A stretch of 18,115 bases of DNA from an uncultured Actinomycetes bacterium (GCA_913009475.1 CAJVYJ010000015.1:1-18115), one strand, 5' to 3'. Positions 6,171-13,827 are shown, counted from the first letter of the stretch. Numbers and translations: made by a program. Notes: a model not told the origin generated them from the sequence alone.

Positions 6171-7160
6171 TCAGCCGCCGATTTGTGACATGGAGCGGCT
6201 GATTTTACCTTCACGTTTGTCGAATCTATCCCTGGGTTTTTCTTTGATGGCTTGTTTGATTATCGCTTTTACTTCCTCTGCATCATTGTTCTGACGCAAA
6301 ATTTTCAAAACATCGATTTCACGGTCGGAAAAGAGACAGGTTCTGAGTTTACCGTCCGCGGTCAGACGGACTCGGTTACAGCCGGCGCAGAAATGTCCTT
6401 TTGACGAGCCGATAATACCAAAGCTGCCCTTGGCTCCTCTTAAGCGAAAATAACGCGCCGGTCCCGCGCCGCCGGGTGATTCGGCGTCCATGACATCGCC
6501 GAAAGCTTTAACTTTAGCCTCCAACTCTTCACCGGAGACGAATTTATCCCTATTTTTTTCATAAAAAGCCGGCATATATTCTATAAAGCGGACATGAACC
6601 GGATATTCATAGATCAGTTTGGCGAATGGTTCAAAATCATCATTTATATCTTTAAGCACCACTGCGTTGATTTTGACGGGCGTCATCCCGACGGCAAGCG
6701 CTGCTTTCAAACCGGATAAGGCCTGATTCAGCGAGCCCCAACGCGTTAATTTGTGGTAAACCGCCGGGTCAAGAGAGTCAATGCTGATATTTACCCGTCG
6801 CAATCCGGCGGCATAAAGATCTTTGGCCATCTCTTCCAGTAAAATACCGTTAGTAGTCATAGAAACATCCTCTATGCCGGGTATCGCGGTCAGGTCGGCT
6901 ATCAACCCGACAACACCTTTACGCACCAAGGGTTCACCACCGGTCAGGCGAATGCGGGAGAGGCCGATATCAGCAGCAGCTTCAGCGAAAATAAGGATTT
7001 CCTCAAGCGTCAGGATGCTATCATGTGATTTGGCCTTAATTCCTGCTTCCGGCATACAGTAAGTACAACGCAGATTGCATCTATCGGTTATCGATAAACG
7101 TAAATAGTCTATTTTTCTATCATAATTATCAGTTATTCTTTGTTTGTTATCTGTCTCCAT
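6171..7160 (-). CDS. moaA: GTP 3',8-cyclase MoaA (radical SAM)
   Basis: A 329-residue protein. The ATG follows AGGAG by six bases. The N-terminal radical-SAM cluster is C28xxxC32xxC35 in DRCNLRCTYC, followed by the SAM-binding GGEP at 74-77. The second, C-terminal iron-sulfur cluster is C258, C261 and C275 in HFCAGCNRVRLTADGKLRTC. The protein ends in the functional double glycine (QIGG). By family knowledge it rearranges GTP to the 3',8-cyclo intermediate, the first step of molybdenum cofactor synthesis, and its two oxygen-sensitive clusters fit anaerobic metabolism. It lies between moeA and moaC in the same operon. Length and motifs are those of a full, working enzyme. Confidence 0.97.
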   Translation of the reverse strand: METDNKQRITDNYDRKIDYLRLSITDRCNLRCTYCMPEAGIKAKSHDSILTLEEILIFAEAAADIGLSRIRLTGGEPLVRKGVVGLIADLTAIPGIEDVSMTTNGILLEEMAKDLYAAGLRRVNISIDSLDPAVYHKLTRWGSLNQALSGLKAALAVGMTPVKINAVVLKDINDDFEPFAKLIYEYPVHVRFIEYMPAFYEKNRDKFVSGEELEAKVKAFGDVMDAESPGGAGPARYFRLRGAKGSFGIIGSSKGHFCAGCNRVRLTADGKLRTCLFSDREIDVLKILRQNNDAEEVKAIIKQAIKEKPRDRFDKREGKISRSMSQIGG

Positions 7161-7210
7161 ATTAGGCTCCTATACTTTCCGACAAGTCGATAAGTTACTC
7201 CACCTTGTTT

Positions 7211-7256
7211 ACCAGGCCATAGTCTACAAATGTCAAGATTGAAGATCTGACCCCAT
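7211..7256. repeat. Dispersed GATCTGACCCC repeat, single unit, inside the Mo operon
   Basis: TGTCAAGATTGAAGATCTGA at 7231-7250 and the following CCCC match the repeat at 5597-5621 and 15240-15264 almost exactly. The preceding TTACCAGGCCATA is the reverse complement of the TGGCCTGGTA module seen in the two larger copies. It lies in the 104-base gap between moeA and moaA, eight bases beyond the moeA stop codon. Confidence 0.75.
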
Positions 7257-7264
7257 TTTTACAG

Positions 7265-8485
7265 CTAGTGGTCCTCTGGCAGGTTAATAAGCTGTACTTT
7301 TACCTTTTCTCCCGCTTTTATCAGCGTCGCTTCCTTGGGCAATAAGGCAATGCCGTCCGCTCCCGCCATCGAGGTTAAAATGCCGGACCCTTGCCGCCCG
7401 TTCAACTTAACAAAATAATGACCGTCTTTTTGCTCCAACATAACCCCGAGGTGATGTTTGCGTCCGGCTTTCTTCTTAAAATCTTCAGCGGCGATAGCGT
7501 TCACCAGCGGTCGATGCAGCTTAGTTTGGCCCATCATCTTTAGAAGCGCCGGTCTTACATATTCTTCAAAACAAACTACAGCAGCCACCGGATTACCCGG
7601 CAAGGCGAATATAAGCTTTTCGCCTAATGTCAGAAAAGCCACCGGCTTGCCCGGCTTTTGCGCAACTTTCCAAAATTTCTGTTCCGCTCCCATCTCTAAT
7701 AAGACGTCTTTAACAAAATCGCGCTCACCGACAGAGACGCCGCCTGTAGTGACGACAACATCGTTGACCATTGCCGCTGACAATTTAGCTTGAACATCTT
7801 CAAGAGTATCTTTAGCCACGCCAATACGGTGCGCTTCAGCTCCGGCGTTAAGCACTTGATTTAAGAGGACAAAGCTATTTGAGTCACGAATTTTACCGGG
7901 CACCAGCGGAGCACCCAGCGGTATCAGCTCATCGCCGGTGCCGAGAATGGAAACTTTAGGTTTACGCACTACCCTGACCTTGGTTCTACCGATTGAAGCC
8001 AAAACGCCGACCTCAACCGGTTGCAGCAAGCGCCCCGGACGCATGACTATACTGTTTTTAGGGATATCCTCACCGGCTAAACGAATATTTTTACCGGTGG
8101 CAAACGGTTCGGTAATGTTAACAACAACATCATCGTAAGTGGTAAGTTCGATGGGAATAACGCTATCAGTGCCGGCCGGAATAGGCGCGCCGGTCATCAC
8201 CTTGATGGCGGTTCCCGGCAATACGGTTTTCTCCGATACGCGGCCGGCCGGTTGGTCGTCAATTATCTTTAACCGCGCCGGGCTGTCTTTAGTCGCGCTA
8301 TCAGTATCGGCGGCCCGGATAGCGAAGCCGTCCATGGCTGAATTATCAAAAGGCGGAATCTCATCAATCGACATTACCTCCTCGTCAAGTATATAACCCA
8401 CTGAACTGACAATATCGATATCCACTGCGTCTAAACGTGATGTCGACTTTAAAATTATTTCCAAAGCTGCTTCCGGTTCAATCAA
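7265..8485 (-). CDS. moeA: Molybdopterin molybdenumtransferase MoeA
   Basis: A 406-residue protein with a TTG start nine bases after a strong AAAGGAGG. Family blocks: DEIPPFDNSAMDGFAIRAAD near the N-terminus, PAGTDSVIPIE, the KVSILGTGDELIPLG and GKIRDSNSFVL segment of the MogA-like domain, TTGGVSVGERDFVKDVL, and FALPGNPVAAVVCFEEYVRPALL. The C-terminal domain IV (RKHHLGVMLEQKDGHYFVKLNGRQGSGILTSMAGADGIALLP) is complete. By family knowledge MoeA inserts molybdenum (or tungsten) into adenylated molybdopterin. It lies downstream of the molybdate transporter genes and the four-helix-bundle gene, and upstream of moaA. Confidence 0.96.
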   Translation of the reverse strand: MIEPEAALEIILKSTSRLDAVDIDIVSSVGYILDEEVMSIDEIPPFDNSAMDGFAIRAADTDSATKDSPARLKIIDDQPAGRVSEKTVLPGTAIKVMTGAPIPAGTDSVIPIELTTYDDVVVNITEPFATGKNIRLAGEDIPKNSIVMRPGRLLQPVEVGVLASIGRTKVRVVRKPKVSILGTGDELIPLGAPLVPGKIRDSNSFVLLNQVLNAGAEAHRIGVAKDTLEDVQAKLSAAMVNDVVVTTGGVSVGERDFVKDVLLEMGAEQKFWKVAQKPGKPVAFLTLGEKLIFALPGNPVAAVVCFEEYVRPALLKMMGQTKLHRPLVNAIAAEDFKKKAGRKHHLGVMLEQKDGHYFVKLNGRQGSGILTSMAGADGIALLPKEATLIKAGEKVKVQLINLPEDH

Positions 8486-8504
8486 TTGTTAGCGCCTCCT
8501 TTTA

Positions 8505-8888
8505 TTATGATCGCCGACCAATGACGGCAGACCGTTGGCTTAAAGCGTTTCGAAAAGCCTGTAGTTTTGCAAATAATAGTTCACTTAAATTATATGTTTC
8601 TGTAAACAAACCTTTTTCTATAAAATCTCGTCGGACCATAAGATGTAAGCATGCTACTGATTCCAGAAGAGAACGAATAGAAATTTTGATGAATTGTCGT
8701 TGTTCGGCGTCGCTTTGACTTGTAGAACCTTCAGCGATATTCAGCGCAATAGAAGTAGGAGCTCTAGTTATTTGTGATTTTAGATTGTACTCCTCACTTG
8801 CGGGTAATTTAGCTCCTGCTTTATAAATAAGATCTATATATTCCAATGCCAAACTCCAAATTTCAAGCTTTTCAAACTTGTATGCCAT
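8505..8888 (-). CDS. Four-helix bundle protein (23S rRNA intervening-sequence protein family)
   Basis: A 127-residue protein. The ATG at 8888 gives MAYKFEKLEIW and follows AGGAAAGG by eight bases. Another ATG two codons upstream sits too close to that ribosome binding site. The pattern FEKLEIWSLALEYIDLIYK, then LPASEEYNLKSQITRAPTSIALNIAEGS, then QFIKISIRSLLESVACLHL is diagnostic of the S23/IVP four-helix bundle family. Its cellular role is uncertain; members are encoded in rRNA intervening sequences and at many other sites, and are structurally related to the Avd accessory proteins of diversity-generating retroelements. It interrupts an otherwise pure molybdenum operon, and short inverted repeats flank it (8519-8533 and 8943-8957). 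It looks like an inserted cassette without a metabolic link. Confidence 0.9.
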   Translation of the reverse strand: MAYKFEKLEIWSLALEYIDLIYKAGAKLPASEEYNLKSQITRAPTSIALNIAEGSTSQSDAEQRQFIKISIRSLLESVACLHLMVRRDFIEKGLFTETYNLSELLFAKLQAFRNALSQRSAVIGRRS

Positions 8889-8912
8889 CTGCATTACCTT
8901 TCCTAATACTCT

Positions 8913-9006
8913 CCGTGCCCTTAACGGCGGTCAACTGTCCGCGGTCTGCTGTCGTTGCCACTCCCCGTGCCCTTAACGGCGGTCAGCGGTCTGTTGTCCG
9001 CTGTCG
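8913..9006. repeat. Direct duplication of ~52 bp at the 3' end of modC
   Basis: CCGTGCCCTTAACGGCGGTC occurs at 8913 and again at 8965, each followed by a GCGGTCTG(C/T)TGTC-type stretch. The spacing of 52 bases is not a multiple of three, so the two copies are read in different frames within modC and the stop codon lies in the outer copy. One GGTCTGCTGTCGTTG block (8943-8957) has an inverted relative at 8519-8533 across the four-helix-bundle gene. Confidence 0.65.
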
Positions 9007-10105
9007 TATCCGCCCCAAACACATGTATCGCCTGTTTCTTCAGTGATACTGTTACCGTTGGATATTTATGCAGCTCCAGCCGTTGGTAAGCGTGGGCCGG
9101 CAGTTTAATAGTGAAATCAAAATCGCGATTTGACACCGATTTTTCCAGTTTAAATTGTAATAAGCAACTGTCTCCGCGATGACTGGTGCCTACAATCCGG
9201 CCGGGGAAGAGATTTTTCTTAACCCCAAAACCCAATACTTTGTCGGGCCGGATAACCATTACATCTTCCGGTCTGATGCAAAAGCCGACTTTATCTCCTA
9301 CGCTCAGTTCGCTCCGAGTGCCGATTGTCGTCTTGAACCCACCGGTATCGATGACGGTGTCCCCATTGGTAATCTTGAATACATAGCCGGTAAAGATATT
9401 TTTAGCGCCGACAAACCGAGCTACGGTGCGATTTATGGGATGATAGAAAATATCGCTGCTTTTCCCGGATTGTAAAACTCGGCCCTCATCTATAATGACC
9501 ATCTGCTCAGCCAACTGATAAGCTTCCTCAAGATTATGGGTGACCATGATGATGGGGATGTCGTACTGTTGTTTGATTTGACTCAAGTCAAGTCGCAACT
9601 TCTCACGGACGGCACTGTCCAGGGCGGAAAACGGCTCGTCCAGCAATAAGGCTTTTGGCTCGATGATTAAAGCCCGGGCCAGTGCCGTCCGCTGCTTTTG
9701 GCCGCCGGATATTTTTGCCGGATATATATCTTCCAGCCCCTGCAAACGCATTAATTTAAGCATCTCATCCACCTTGGAGCGCTTAGCCCAGCGCGTCAGT
9801 CCTTTGAGTCCGAAAGCGATATTCTCCGCTACGGTTAAATGGGGGAACAAGGCATATTCCTGAAGGACGTAGCCGATACGGCGTTGCCGGGGTGGTTGGT
9901 TAAGTCCGGTTTCAGAATCAAAAAAAGTCTGGTCGCCGACACGGATGCGTCCGGCATCCGGTTTGATTAAGCCGGCTAGGGCTTGCAGAGTCAACGATTT
10001 GCCGGCTCCGGATGGCCCAAAGATAACTATCATTTTGCAGTCAGCGGTAAACTTAGCTTGAAGTTTAAACTTAGGGAATACTTTTTGAATATCAACTTTA
10101 ATCAT
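8921..10105 (-). CDS. modC: Molybdate ABC transporter ATP-binding protein ModC
   Basis: A 394-residue protein starting two bases after modB ends. Walker A GPSGAGKS (30-37), Q-loop LQEYALFPH (Q82), signature ISGGQKQRTALARAL (about 132-146), Walker B ALLLDEPFSALD (about 152-163) and switch His in VTHNLEEA (H190) are all intact. A C-terminal TOBE-like region follows (IRPEDVMVI, then LFPGRIVGTSHRGDSCLLQF). By family knowledge it hydrolyses ATP to drive molybdate import with ModB and ModA. The last ~29 residues, from about 366 (TTADNRPLTAVKG...), are low-complexity and read out of a duplicated repeat, so the natural end was probably near HVFGAD. The ATPase itself should be unaffected. Sulfate or tungstate transport is possible, but the neighbours favour molybdate. 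Confidence 0.93.
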   Translation of the reverse strand: MIKVDIQKVFPKFKLQAKFTADCKMIVIFGPSGAGKSLTLQALAGLIKPDAGRIRVGDQTFFDSETGLNQPPRQRRIGYVLQEYALFPHLTVAENIAFGLKGLTRWAKRSKVDEMLKLMRLQGLEDIYPAKISGGQKQRTALARALIIEPKALLLDEPFSALDSAVREKLRLDLSQIKQQYDIPIIMVTHNLEEAYQLAEQMVIIDEGRVLQSGKSSDIFYHPINRTVARFVGAKNIFTGYVFKITNGDTVIDTGGFKTTIGTRSELSVGDKVGFCIRPEDVMVIRPDKVLGFGVKKNLFPGRIVGTSHRGDSCLLQFKLEKSVSNRDFDFTIKLPAHAYQRLELHKYPTVTVSLKKQAIHVFGADTTADNRPLTAVKGTGSGNDSRPRTVDRR

Positions 10106-10107
10106 GT

Positions 10108-10779
10108 TTACCTCTGAAATTTATAACGTCGTCGTTGCGAGAGCCAAATGCCGAGAAAAAGGAAGATAAATCCGGCTAAGGCTAATATCGCCGCCAATGA
10201 ATTAGCCGCGGACCGATTGCCGGAAACAACAAAGTCATAAATGGCTAAGGGCGCGGTTTGGGTTTTGCCGGGAATATTACCGGCTATCATCAAGGTTATA
10301 CCAAATTCACCCAAGGCGCGGGCGAATGCCAACAAAGTGCCGCTGGCGATGCCCCGCCAAGCCAAGGGCAGCTTTACTTGCCGAAAAATCTGCCAATTAG
10401 TCTTACCTAAGGTTTTAGCTGCGTTAATAAGCGATTTATCGATACCCTCAAACGCCGGCATCGCTGTCATAAAGAACAAAGGGAAAGCGGCAATCATTGA
10501 AGCGACTACTGCCGCCGGCCAGGTGAAGATTAAGCTGGTTCCGAATAGCGCCTTAAATACTTTATCGATAACGGTGCCGCGGGCAAAGACTACCAATAGG
10601 TAATAGCCGAGAACCGTCGGCGGCAGCGCTAAAGGTAGGGTAGCGATAAGCCGGACAACATTGCGCGTTCTTAAAGCTAAACGACTGGCGGCCTCAACCA
10701 ATAATAAACCTAAAATAAAGACCAGCGCGGTGCTTATTATTGATACTTTTAATGTTAACAGCAGCGGTGTTAAGTTCAT
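10108..10779 (-). CDS. modB: Molybdate ABC transporter permease ModB
   Basis: A 223-residue membrane protein with about five hydrophobic segments, the first at VSIISTALVFILGLLLVEAA. The cytoplasmic EAA loop that docks on ModC is visible as INAAKTLGKTNWQIFRQVKLPLA. It is followed by the typical ARALGEFGITLMIAGNIPGKTQTAPLAIYDFV block of molybdate permeases. The start ATG overlaps the modA stop by four bases (ATGA), indicating coupled translation. The gene forms the membrane channel through which ModA delivers molybdate. Length is normal for ModB. Confidence 0.95.
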   Translation of the reverse strand: MNLTPLLLTLKVSIISTALVFILGLLLVEAASRLALRTRNVVRLIATLPLALPPTVLGYYLLVVFARGTVIDKVFKALFGTSLIFTWPAAVVASMIAAFPLFFMTAMPAFEGIDKSLINAAKTLGKTNWQIFRQVKLPLAWRGIASGTLLAFARALGEFGITLMIAGNIPGKTQTAPLAIYDFVVSGNRSAANSLAAILALAGFIFLFLGIWLSQRRRYKFQR

Positions 10780-11588
10780 GGCTTCGCCTTAGATGGAATC
10801 TTATAACCAAAACTTTTTAATATTTTTTGGGCGTCCGGCCGGCTGAGATAATCTAAGAATTTCCGGGCCTCTTTTTGGTTATGGTTGTTGTTGATGACTC
10901 CGGCCCATTGGCCGATGGGATGATAAAGGTGCCGGTTGATTAGAAGATATTTACTTTTCGAGTCTTTCAGCATTGACAGGGAAATAATGCCGGCATCGAC
11001 ATTGCCGGTCCTGACATAATCATATGCTTGAGCGATGTTCGCGCCCAAAACAACTTTATCTTTGAGTGCCGGCCAGAGCCCGCTTTTAACTAAAGCTTCT
11101 TGGGCCGCTATTCCATAAGGGGCGTAGCTGGGATTGGCGATGGCGATTTTTTCAATTGCCGGCGATTTTAAATCTTGCAAGGAACCGGCTTTACCGATTA
11201 GAACCAGCTCGCCTTGGGCGTAGGATTGGGCGGCGGTGATTCTGTTGCGACCGATAAGGTCATCCATATATTTCTTGTTGGCTGACAGATAAACGTCAAA
11301 AGGAGCGCCGTTTTCGATTTGTCGGGCCAAAAGACCGGAGGCGGCAAAATCGGTCTTTATTTCAATCCCGGTTTTTTCCCTGAAAGCTTTGGCTAGTTTC
11401 GGCAAGACCGGTTTGAGACTGGCGGCGGCGGCGACAGTTAATTTTGGTGTTTTCTTATTAACGGCTGAGCTGGTGGACGGCGTACAGCCCCAGGCGGACA
11501 ATAATATAGCAACAGTAACAAGAGCCAAGATAATTAGTCGGTGATTAATACTTAATAATTTTTCTGGTTTGTCTTTTGTCGCTCGCAT
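10776..11588 (-). CDS. modA: Molybdate-binding lipoprotein ModA
   Basis: A 270-residue protein from the ATG at 11588, eight bases after the upstream stop and preceded by GGAAAG. An in-frame start 13 codons farther upstream would overlap the previous gene and precede the signal peptide with extra charged residues. The signal peptide has a basic start, a hydrophobic core (LIILALVTVAILLSA) and a lipobox-like SAWGC with Cys35, so the mature protein is probably lipid-anchored outside the membrane. The binding fold starts at LTVAAAASLKPVLPKLAKAF, with the family block ASGLLARQIENGAPFDVYLSA. By family knowledge it captures molybdate for ModBC. Confidence 0.94.
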   Translation of the reverse strand: MRATKDKPEKLLSINHRLIILALVTVAILLSAWGCTPSTSSAVNKKTPKLTVAAAASLKPVLPKLAKAFREKTGIEIKTDFAASGLLARQIENGAPFDVYLSANKKYMDDLIGRNRITAAQSYAQGELVLIGKAGSLQDLKSPAIEKIAIANPSYAPYGIAAQEALVKSGLWPALKDKVVLGANIAQAYDYVRTGNVDAGIISLSMLKDSKSKYLLINRHLYHPIGQWAGVINNNHNQKEARKFLDYLSRPDAQKILKSFGYKIPSKAKP

Positions 11589-11595
11589 GTATTCA

Positions 11596-12402
11596 TCACT
11601 TTCCAATTTTTGAGAATACCTTCTCATCAGCTGCCGTCAGCACTTCTTCTACGCTATGGAACTTATCTTTGGTTATTTCCAGTTTCAGTTTGACGCCGTT
11701 CTTGGTAAAAGTAATCTTATCTTCCAATTCACCACATTTAAATCGCTTATTAGACATACTAAATAGTGATTGCAAGGCGTCCGCGGTGCAGCCTCTGACT
11801 CCGGCGTCAATGGTGAAATTCTTATCTTGCAGGTCGGCTTTAAAGTGGTTCAAAGCTAAAAAGGCGGCTCTAACACCGATAGCGACACCAACACAACAGT
11901 CGCCGTGAAAATTACCGGCTTGACGGAGCATGTCAGCTAAGACATCCGCGGCCGGCATTTTAGAATAAGTATTATAAGTGCTGTTATTGTGGGCGGAGAA
12001 TATACAATCCCAACCGGTTGAATAAGGCTTGATGTCGATTATCGGCGTACCGTCGACCATATCTATATTTTCCAAATATAAAATATTTTCTTCTCGTTTA
12101 AGCAATCGTGTGGTATTGAGTGAAATAGGGTTCGGCCGGGCCGGTGACCTTAAAGCAAAGACGCCTTTGGCTTGATTTTCTCCTCCGTGGCGCCGCGGTA
12201 TTACTTTAAGACGGTCGCGACGGGCTTGGTCCATCCAACAAAGAACAAAAACATGGCTGTGTTTATCGATTCCGTCCAGCGTGTCGGTGAACTTAGCCTC
12301 TATATGGGCCTGGGCCTCAACGCCTTGCAGCGGCATCTTAGCAGTGTCAATAATCGGTGAAACAATCTTTCCAATAACTTTTAGCTCAAATTTATCTTTC
12401 AT
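11596..12402 (-). CDS. TrmO (TsaA/YaeB) domain fused to FmdE-like domain
   Basis: A 268-residue two-domain protein. The second of two adjacent ATG codons (12402) has the better spacing to AAAGGA; the other is 12405. Residues ~8-135 match the TrmO/TsaA beta-barrel family (IGKIVSP, then DKHSHVFVLCWMDQA, then VFALRSPARPNPISL, then DMVDGTPIIDIKPY). The characterised member methylates t6A37 of tRNA-Thr using SAM. Residues ~150-248 resemble the core of FmdE, the formylmethanofuran dehydrogenase subunit E family: FHGDCCVGVAIGVRAAFLAL, GCTADALQ and Cys223. No C-terminal zinc ribbon is present. It is the first gene of the Mo operon, directly behind a structured leader. A role in molybdenum metabolism is inferred from this position, not shown. 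Confidence 0.85.
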   Translation of the reverse strand: MKDKFELKVIGKIVSPIIDTAKMPLQGVEAQAHIEAKFTDTLDGIDKHSHVFVLCWMDQARRDRLKVIPRRHGGENQAKGVFALRSPARPNPISLNTTRLLKREENILYLENIDMVDGTPIIDIKPYSTGWDCIFSAHNNSTYNTYSKMPAADVLADMLRQAGNFHGDCCVGVAIGVRAAFLALNHFKADLQDKNFTIDAGVRGCTADALQSLFSMSNKRFKCGELEDKITFTKNGVKLKLEITKDKFHSVEEVLTAADEKVFSKIGK

Positions 12403-12463
12403 CATCTTCCTTTACCGATTGCCAATTAAAACAAAAAAAGCTGACCCGTACCAGGTCAGCCAT
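12392..12463 (-). CDS. Possible 23-residue leader peptide upstream of trmO-fmdE
   Basis: ATG at 12463 follows AAAGGAG (12478-12472) by eight bases, the best ribosome binding site in the region. It opens a 23-codon frame (MADLVRVSFFCFNWQ...) ending in a TAA that overlaps the start of the fusion gene. The frame runs through the terminator hairpin, so its translation would affect termination. No family is recognised. It could equally be a fortuitous frame, with the AAAGGAG being part of the RNA fold. Confidence 0.3.
   Translation of the reverse strand: MADLVRVSFFCFNWQSVKEDDER
12433..12460 (-). terminator. Intrinsic terminator/attenuator before trmO-fmdE
   Basis: On the minus strand GCTGACC (12460-12454) pairs with GGTCAGC (12446-12440) around a seven-base loop, followed by seven T's. 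It lies in the 5' leader, about 30 bases before the first structural gene, so it must be conditional for the operon to be expressed. GTACGGG, covering the loop and part of the 3' arm, is perfectly complementary to CCCGTAC upstream (12489-12483), giving a competing antiterminator pairing. Confidence 0.75.
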
Positions 12464-12586
12464 CGCTTATTCTCCTTTCCAAGTACGGGAGGCAAAACAG
12501 TTTCCCATCTTACCCTATCGGCTCTAACCCTTAGCCTCATATTAATGAAACATTAGGATAACAAGCTCGGAGATTAATATTTAATT
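12433..12586 (-). ncRNA. Structured leader RNA, candidate Mo/W-cofactor riboswitch
   Basis: The ~150-base leader of the Mo operon folds by eye into a three-way junction. Closing stem: TTATCCT (12561-12555) with AGGGTAA (12516-12510). Arm 1: AATGTTTCATT (12554-12544). Arm 2: GGCTAAGGGTTAGAGCC (12536-12520). Downstream, CCTCC can pair with GGAG, and CCCGTAC can pair with the terminator loop. The layout of aptamer, switching strand and terminator is that of a riboswitch. Moco RNA motifs are known upstream of mod, moa and fmdE genes and also use CCUCC/GGAGG pairing, but I cannot confirm class membership by eye. Confidence 0.55.
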
Positions 12587-12592
12587 AACTAT

Positions 12593-12621
12593 ATAATAAT
12601 AGGATATTAAAGATACGTCAA
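12593..12621 (-). promoter_or_regulatory. Promoter of the molybdenum operon
   Basis: On the minus strand TTGACG (12621-12616) and TATTAT (12598-12593) each match the sigma-70 consensus at five of six positions, with an ideal 17-base spacer. The predicted start near 12586 precedes the structured leader. It is the only strong promoter seen for the whole minus-strand run. Confidence 0.7.
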
Positions 12622-12900
12622 GTAAGATTGGGGCAAAAGGTCGAAGCTCCAGTGTTCCGGTCGAAAAATCACAGCGGTCGGACATTGTGGAGGCGGGGAG
12701 TGGGGAGATAAGCCCTCTTTATAGTATTCTTGACGGGGGATGGTGGGGGTGTGAAATCTATTTTTCCATTCTCCAGCCGCTTTTTCAAGGGGCCGGGGAA
12801 GATTGTAAGATAGTAGATAAATCAGCGGGTATTGCGTTATTATATAGTTAGTGAGCAAAAGAACGAGAAAATTAAGCCGGTCGATATAAGAAGGGAAATC

Positions 12901-13827
12901 GTGCCAAAAGCAAAAGTCTTAGTTACCGGCGGCGCTGGCTTTATCGGCTCTCATCTGGTTGATCTCTATTTAGAGAGCGATTATGAAGTAGTAGTTATTG
13001 ATAATCTGGCCACGGGCAAGAATGAAAATCTTAATTCGGACGCTAAATTTTATGAGATGGATATCACCTCGCCGGAGCTGGAGGATTTCTTTAAAAAAGA
13101 GAAGTTTGATTTTGTTAATCACCTGGCGGCGCAAGCCAGCGCCAGAGACGCGATTATAGAACCTATCTTTGACGCTAAGACCAATATTATCGGCACGATT
13201 AATGTTTTAAAAAACGCCGCTCGCACTCAGGTAAAGAAAGTTATTTTTTCTTCTTCCGTAGCTATCTACGGTGAACAGGAGTATCATCCGGCGGCTGAGG
13301 ACCATCCTATCCATCCGGTTAATCCTTACGGGGTTTCCAAGGCGGCCGCTGAGAGTTATGTCAGTTACTATCATCAGCACAACAATTTAAACTATACGAT
13401 ATTTCGTTACGCCAACGTCTATGGGCCGCGGCAAGATCCTTTTGGCGAAGGTGGTGTAGTGGCCATATTCGTTCAAAAGATACTTGCCGGGGAACAGCCA
13501 CTGATAAACGGAGACGGTCGTCAGACACGGGATTTCATCTATGTCGGTGATATCGCGCGAGCTAATCTAATAGCTACCGAATCCAACGTGACCGGCACTT
13601 TCAATTTATCCAACATCAAAGAAACATCCATATTGGACCTCTTTAACTTAATTAAAGACATTTCTCAAAGTTCATTTGACCCTCTCTTCGGTGAAATCAA
13701 AGCCGGCGACCAGCGCCGTAGCTTGATAGACAGCAAGTTGGCTCGCGAGCGATTAAACTGGCGGCCCCAGACTGACTTGGTGGAGGGTTTAAAGAAAACA
13801 GTAGAGTTTTTTCAGGCTTGTAAATAA
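12901..13827 (+). CDS. NAD-dependent nucleotide-sugar epimerase/dehydratase (GalE-like)
   Basis: A 308-residue extended short-chain dehydrogenase. The GTG at 12901 follows GAAGGG and places the protein start (MPKAKVLVTGG) where the family begins. A TTG 23 codons upstream would add an unrelated tail. The NAD-binding TGGAGFIGSH is at residues 9-18. The catalytic triad appears as SSSVAIYG and Y143xxxK147 (NPYGVSKAAAE). DFIYVGDIARAN and the C-terminal GDQRRSLIDSKLARERLNWRP are standard for UDP-glucose 4-epimerase-like enzymes. The exact sugar substrate cannot be read from sequence. It is the first gene of the exopolysaccharide region. The 500 bases before it hold the divergent Mo promoter and leader plus repeat-like G-rich tracts, and no clear promoter of its own. 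Confidence 0.92.
   Translation: MPKAKVLVTGGAGFIGSHLVDLYLESDYEVVVIDNLATGKNENLNSDAKFYEMDITSPELEDFFKKEKFDFVNHLAAQASARDAIIEPIFDAKTNIIGTINVLKNAARTQVKKVIFSSSVAIYGEQEYHPAAEDHPIHPVNPYGVSKAAAESYVSYYHQHNNLNYTIFRYANVYGPRQDPFGEGGVVAIFVQKILAGEQPLINGDGRQTRDFIYVGDIARANLIATESNVTGTFNLSNIKETSILDLFNLIKDISQSSFDPLFGEIKAGDQRRSLIDSKLARERLNWRPQTDLVEGLKKTVEFFQACK

Noticed and set aside
12433..12586. Firm naming of the leader as TPP, cobalamin, fluoride, c-di-GMP or SAM riboswitch
   Set aside because: None of their conserved core sequences were found; gene context favours a Mo/W-cofactor class but the consensus match is only partial.
12607..12858. Minus-strand open frame of 83 codons upstream of the Mo operon
   Set aside because: It covers G-rich repeat-like tracts and the operon promoter, and the proline-rich product resembles no family.
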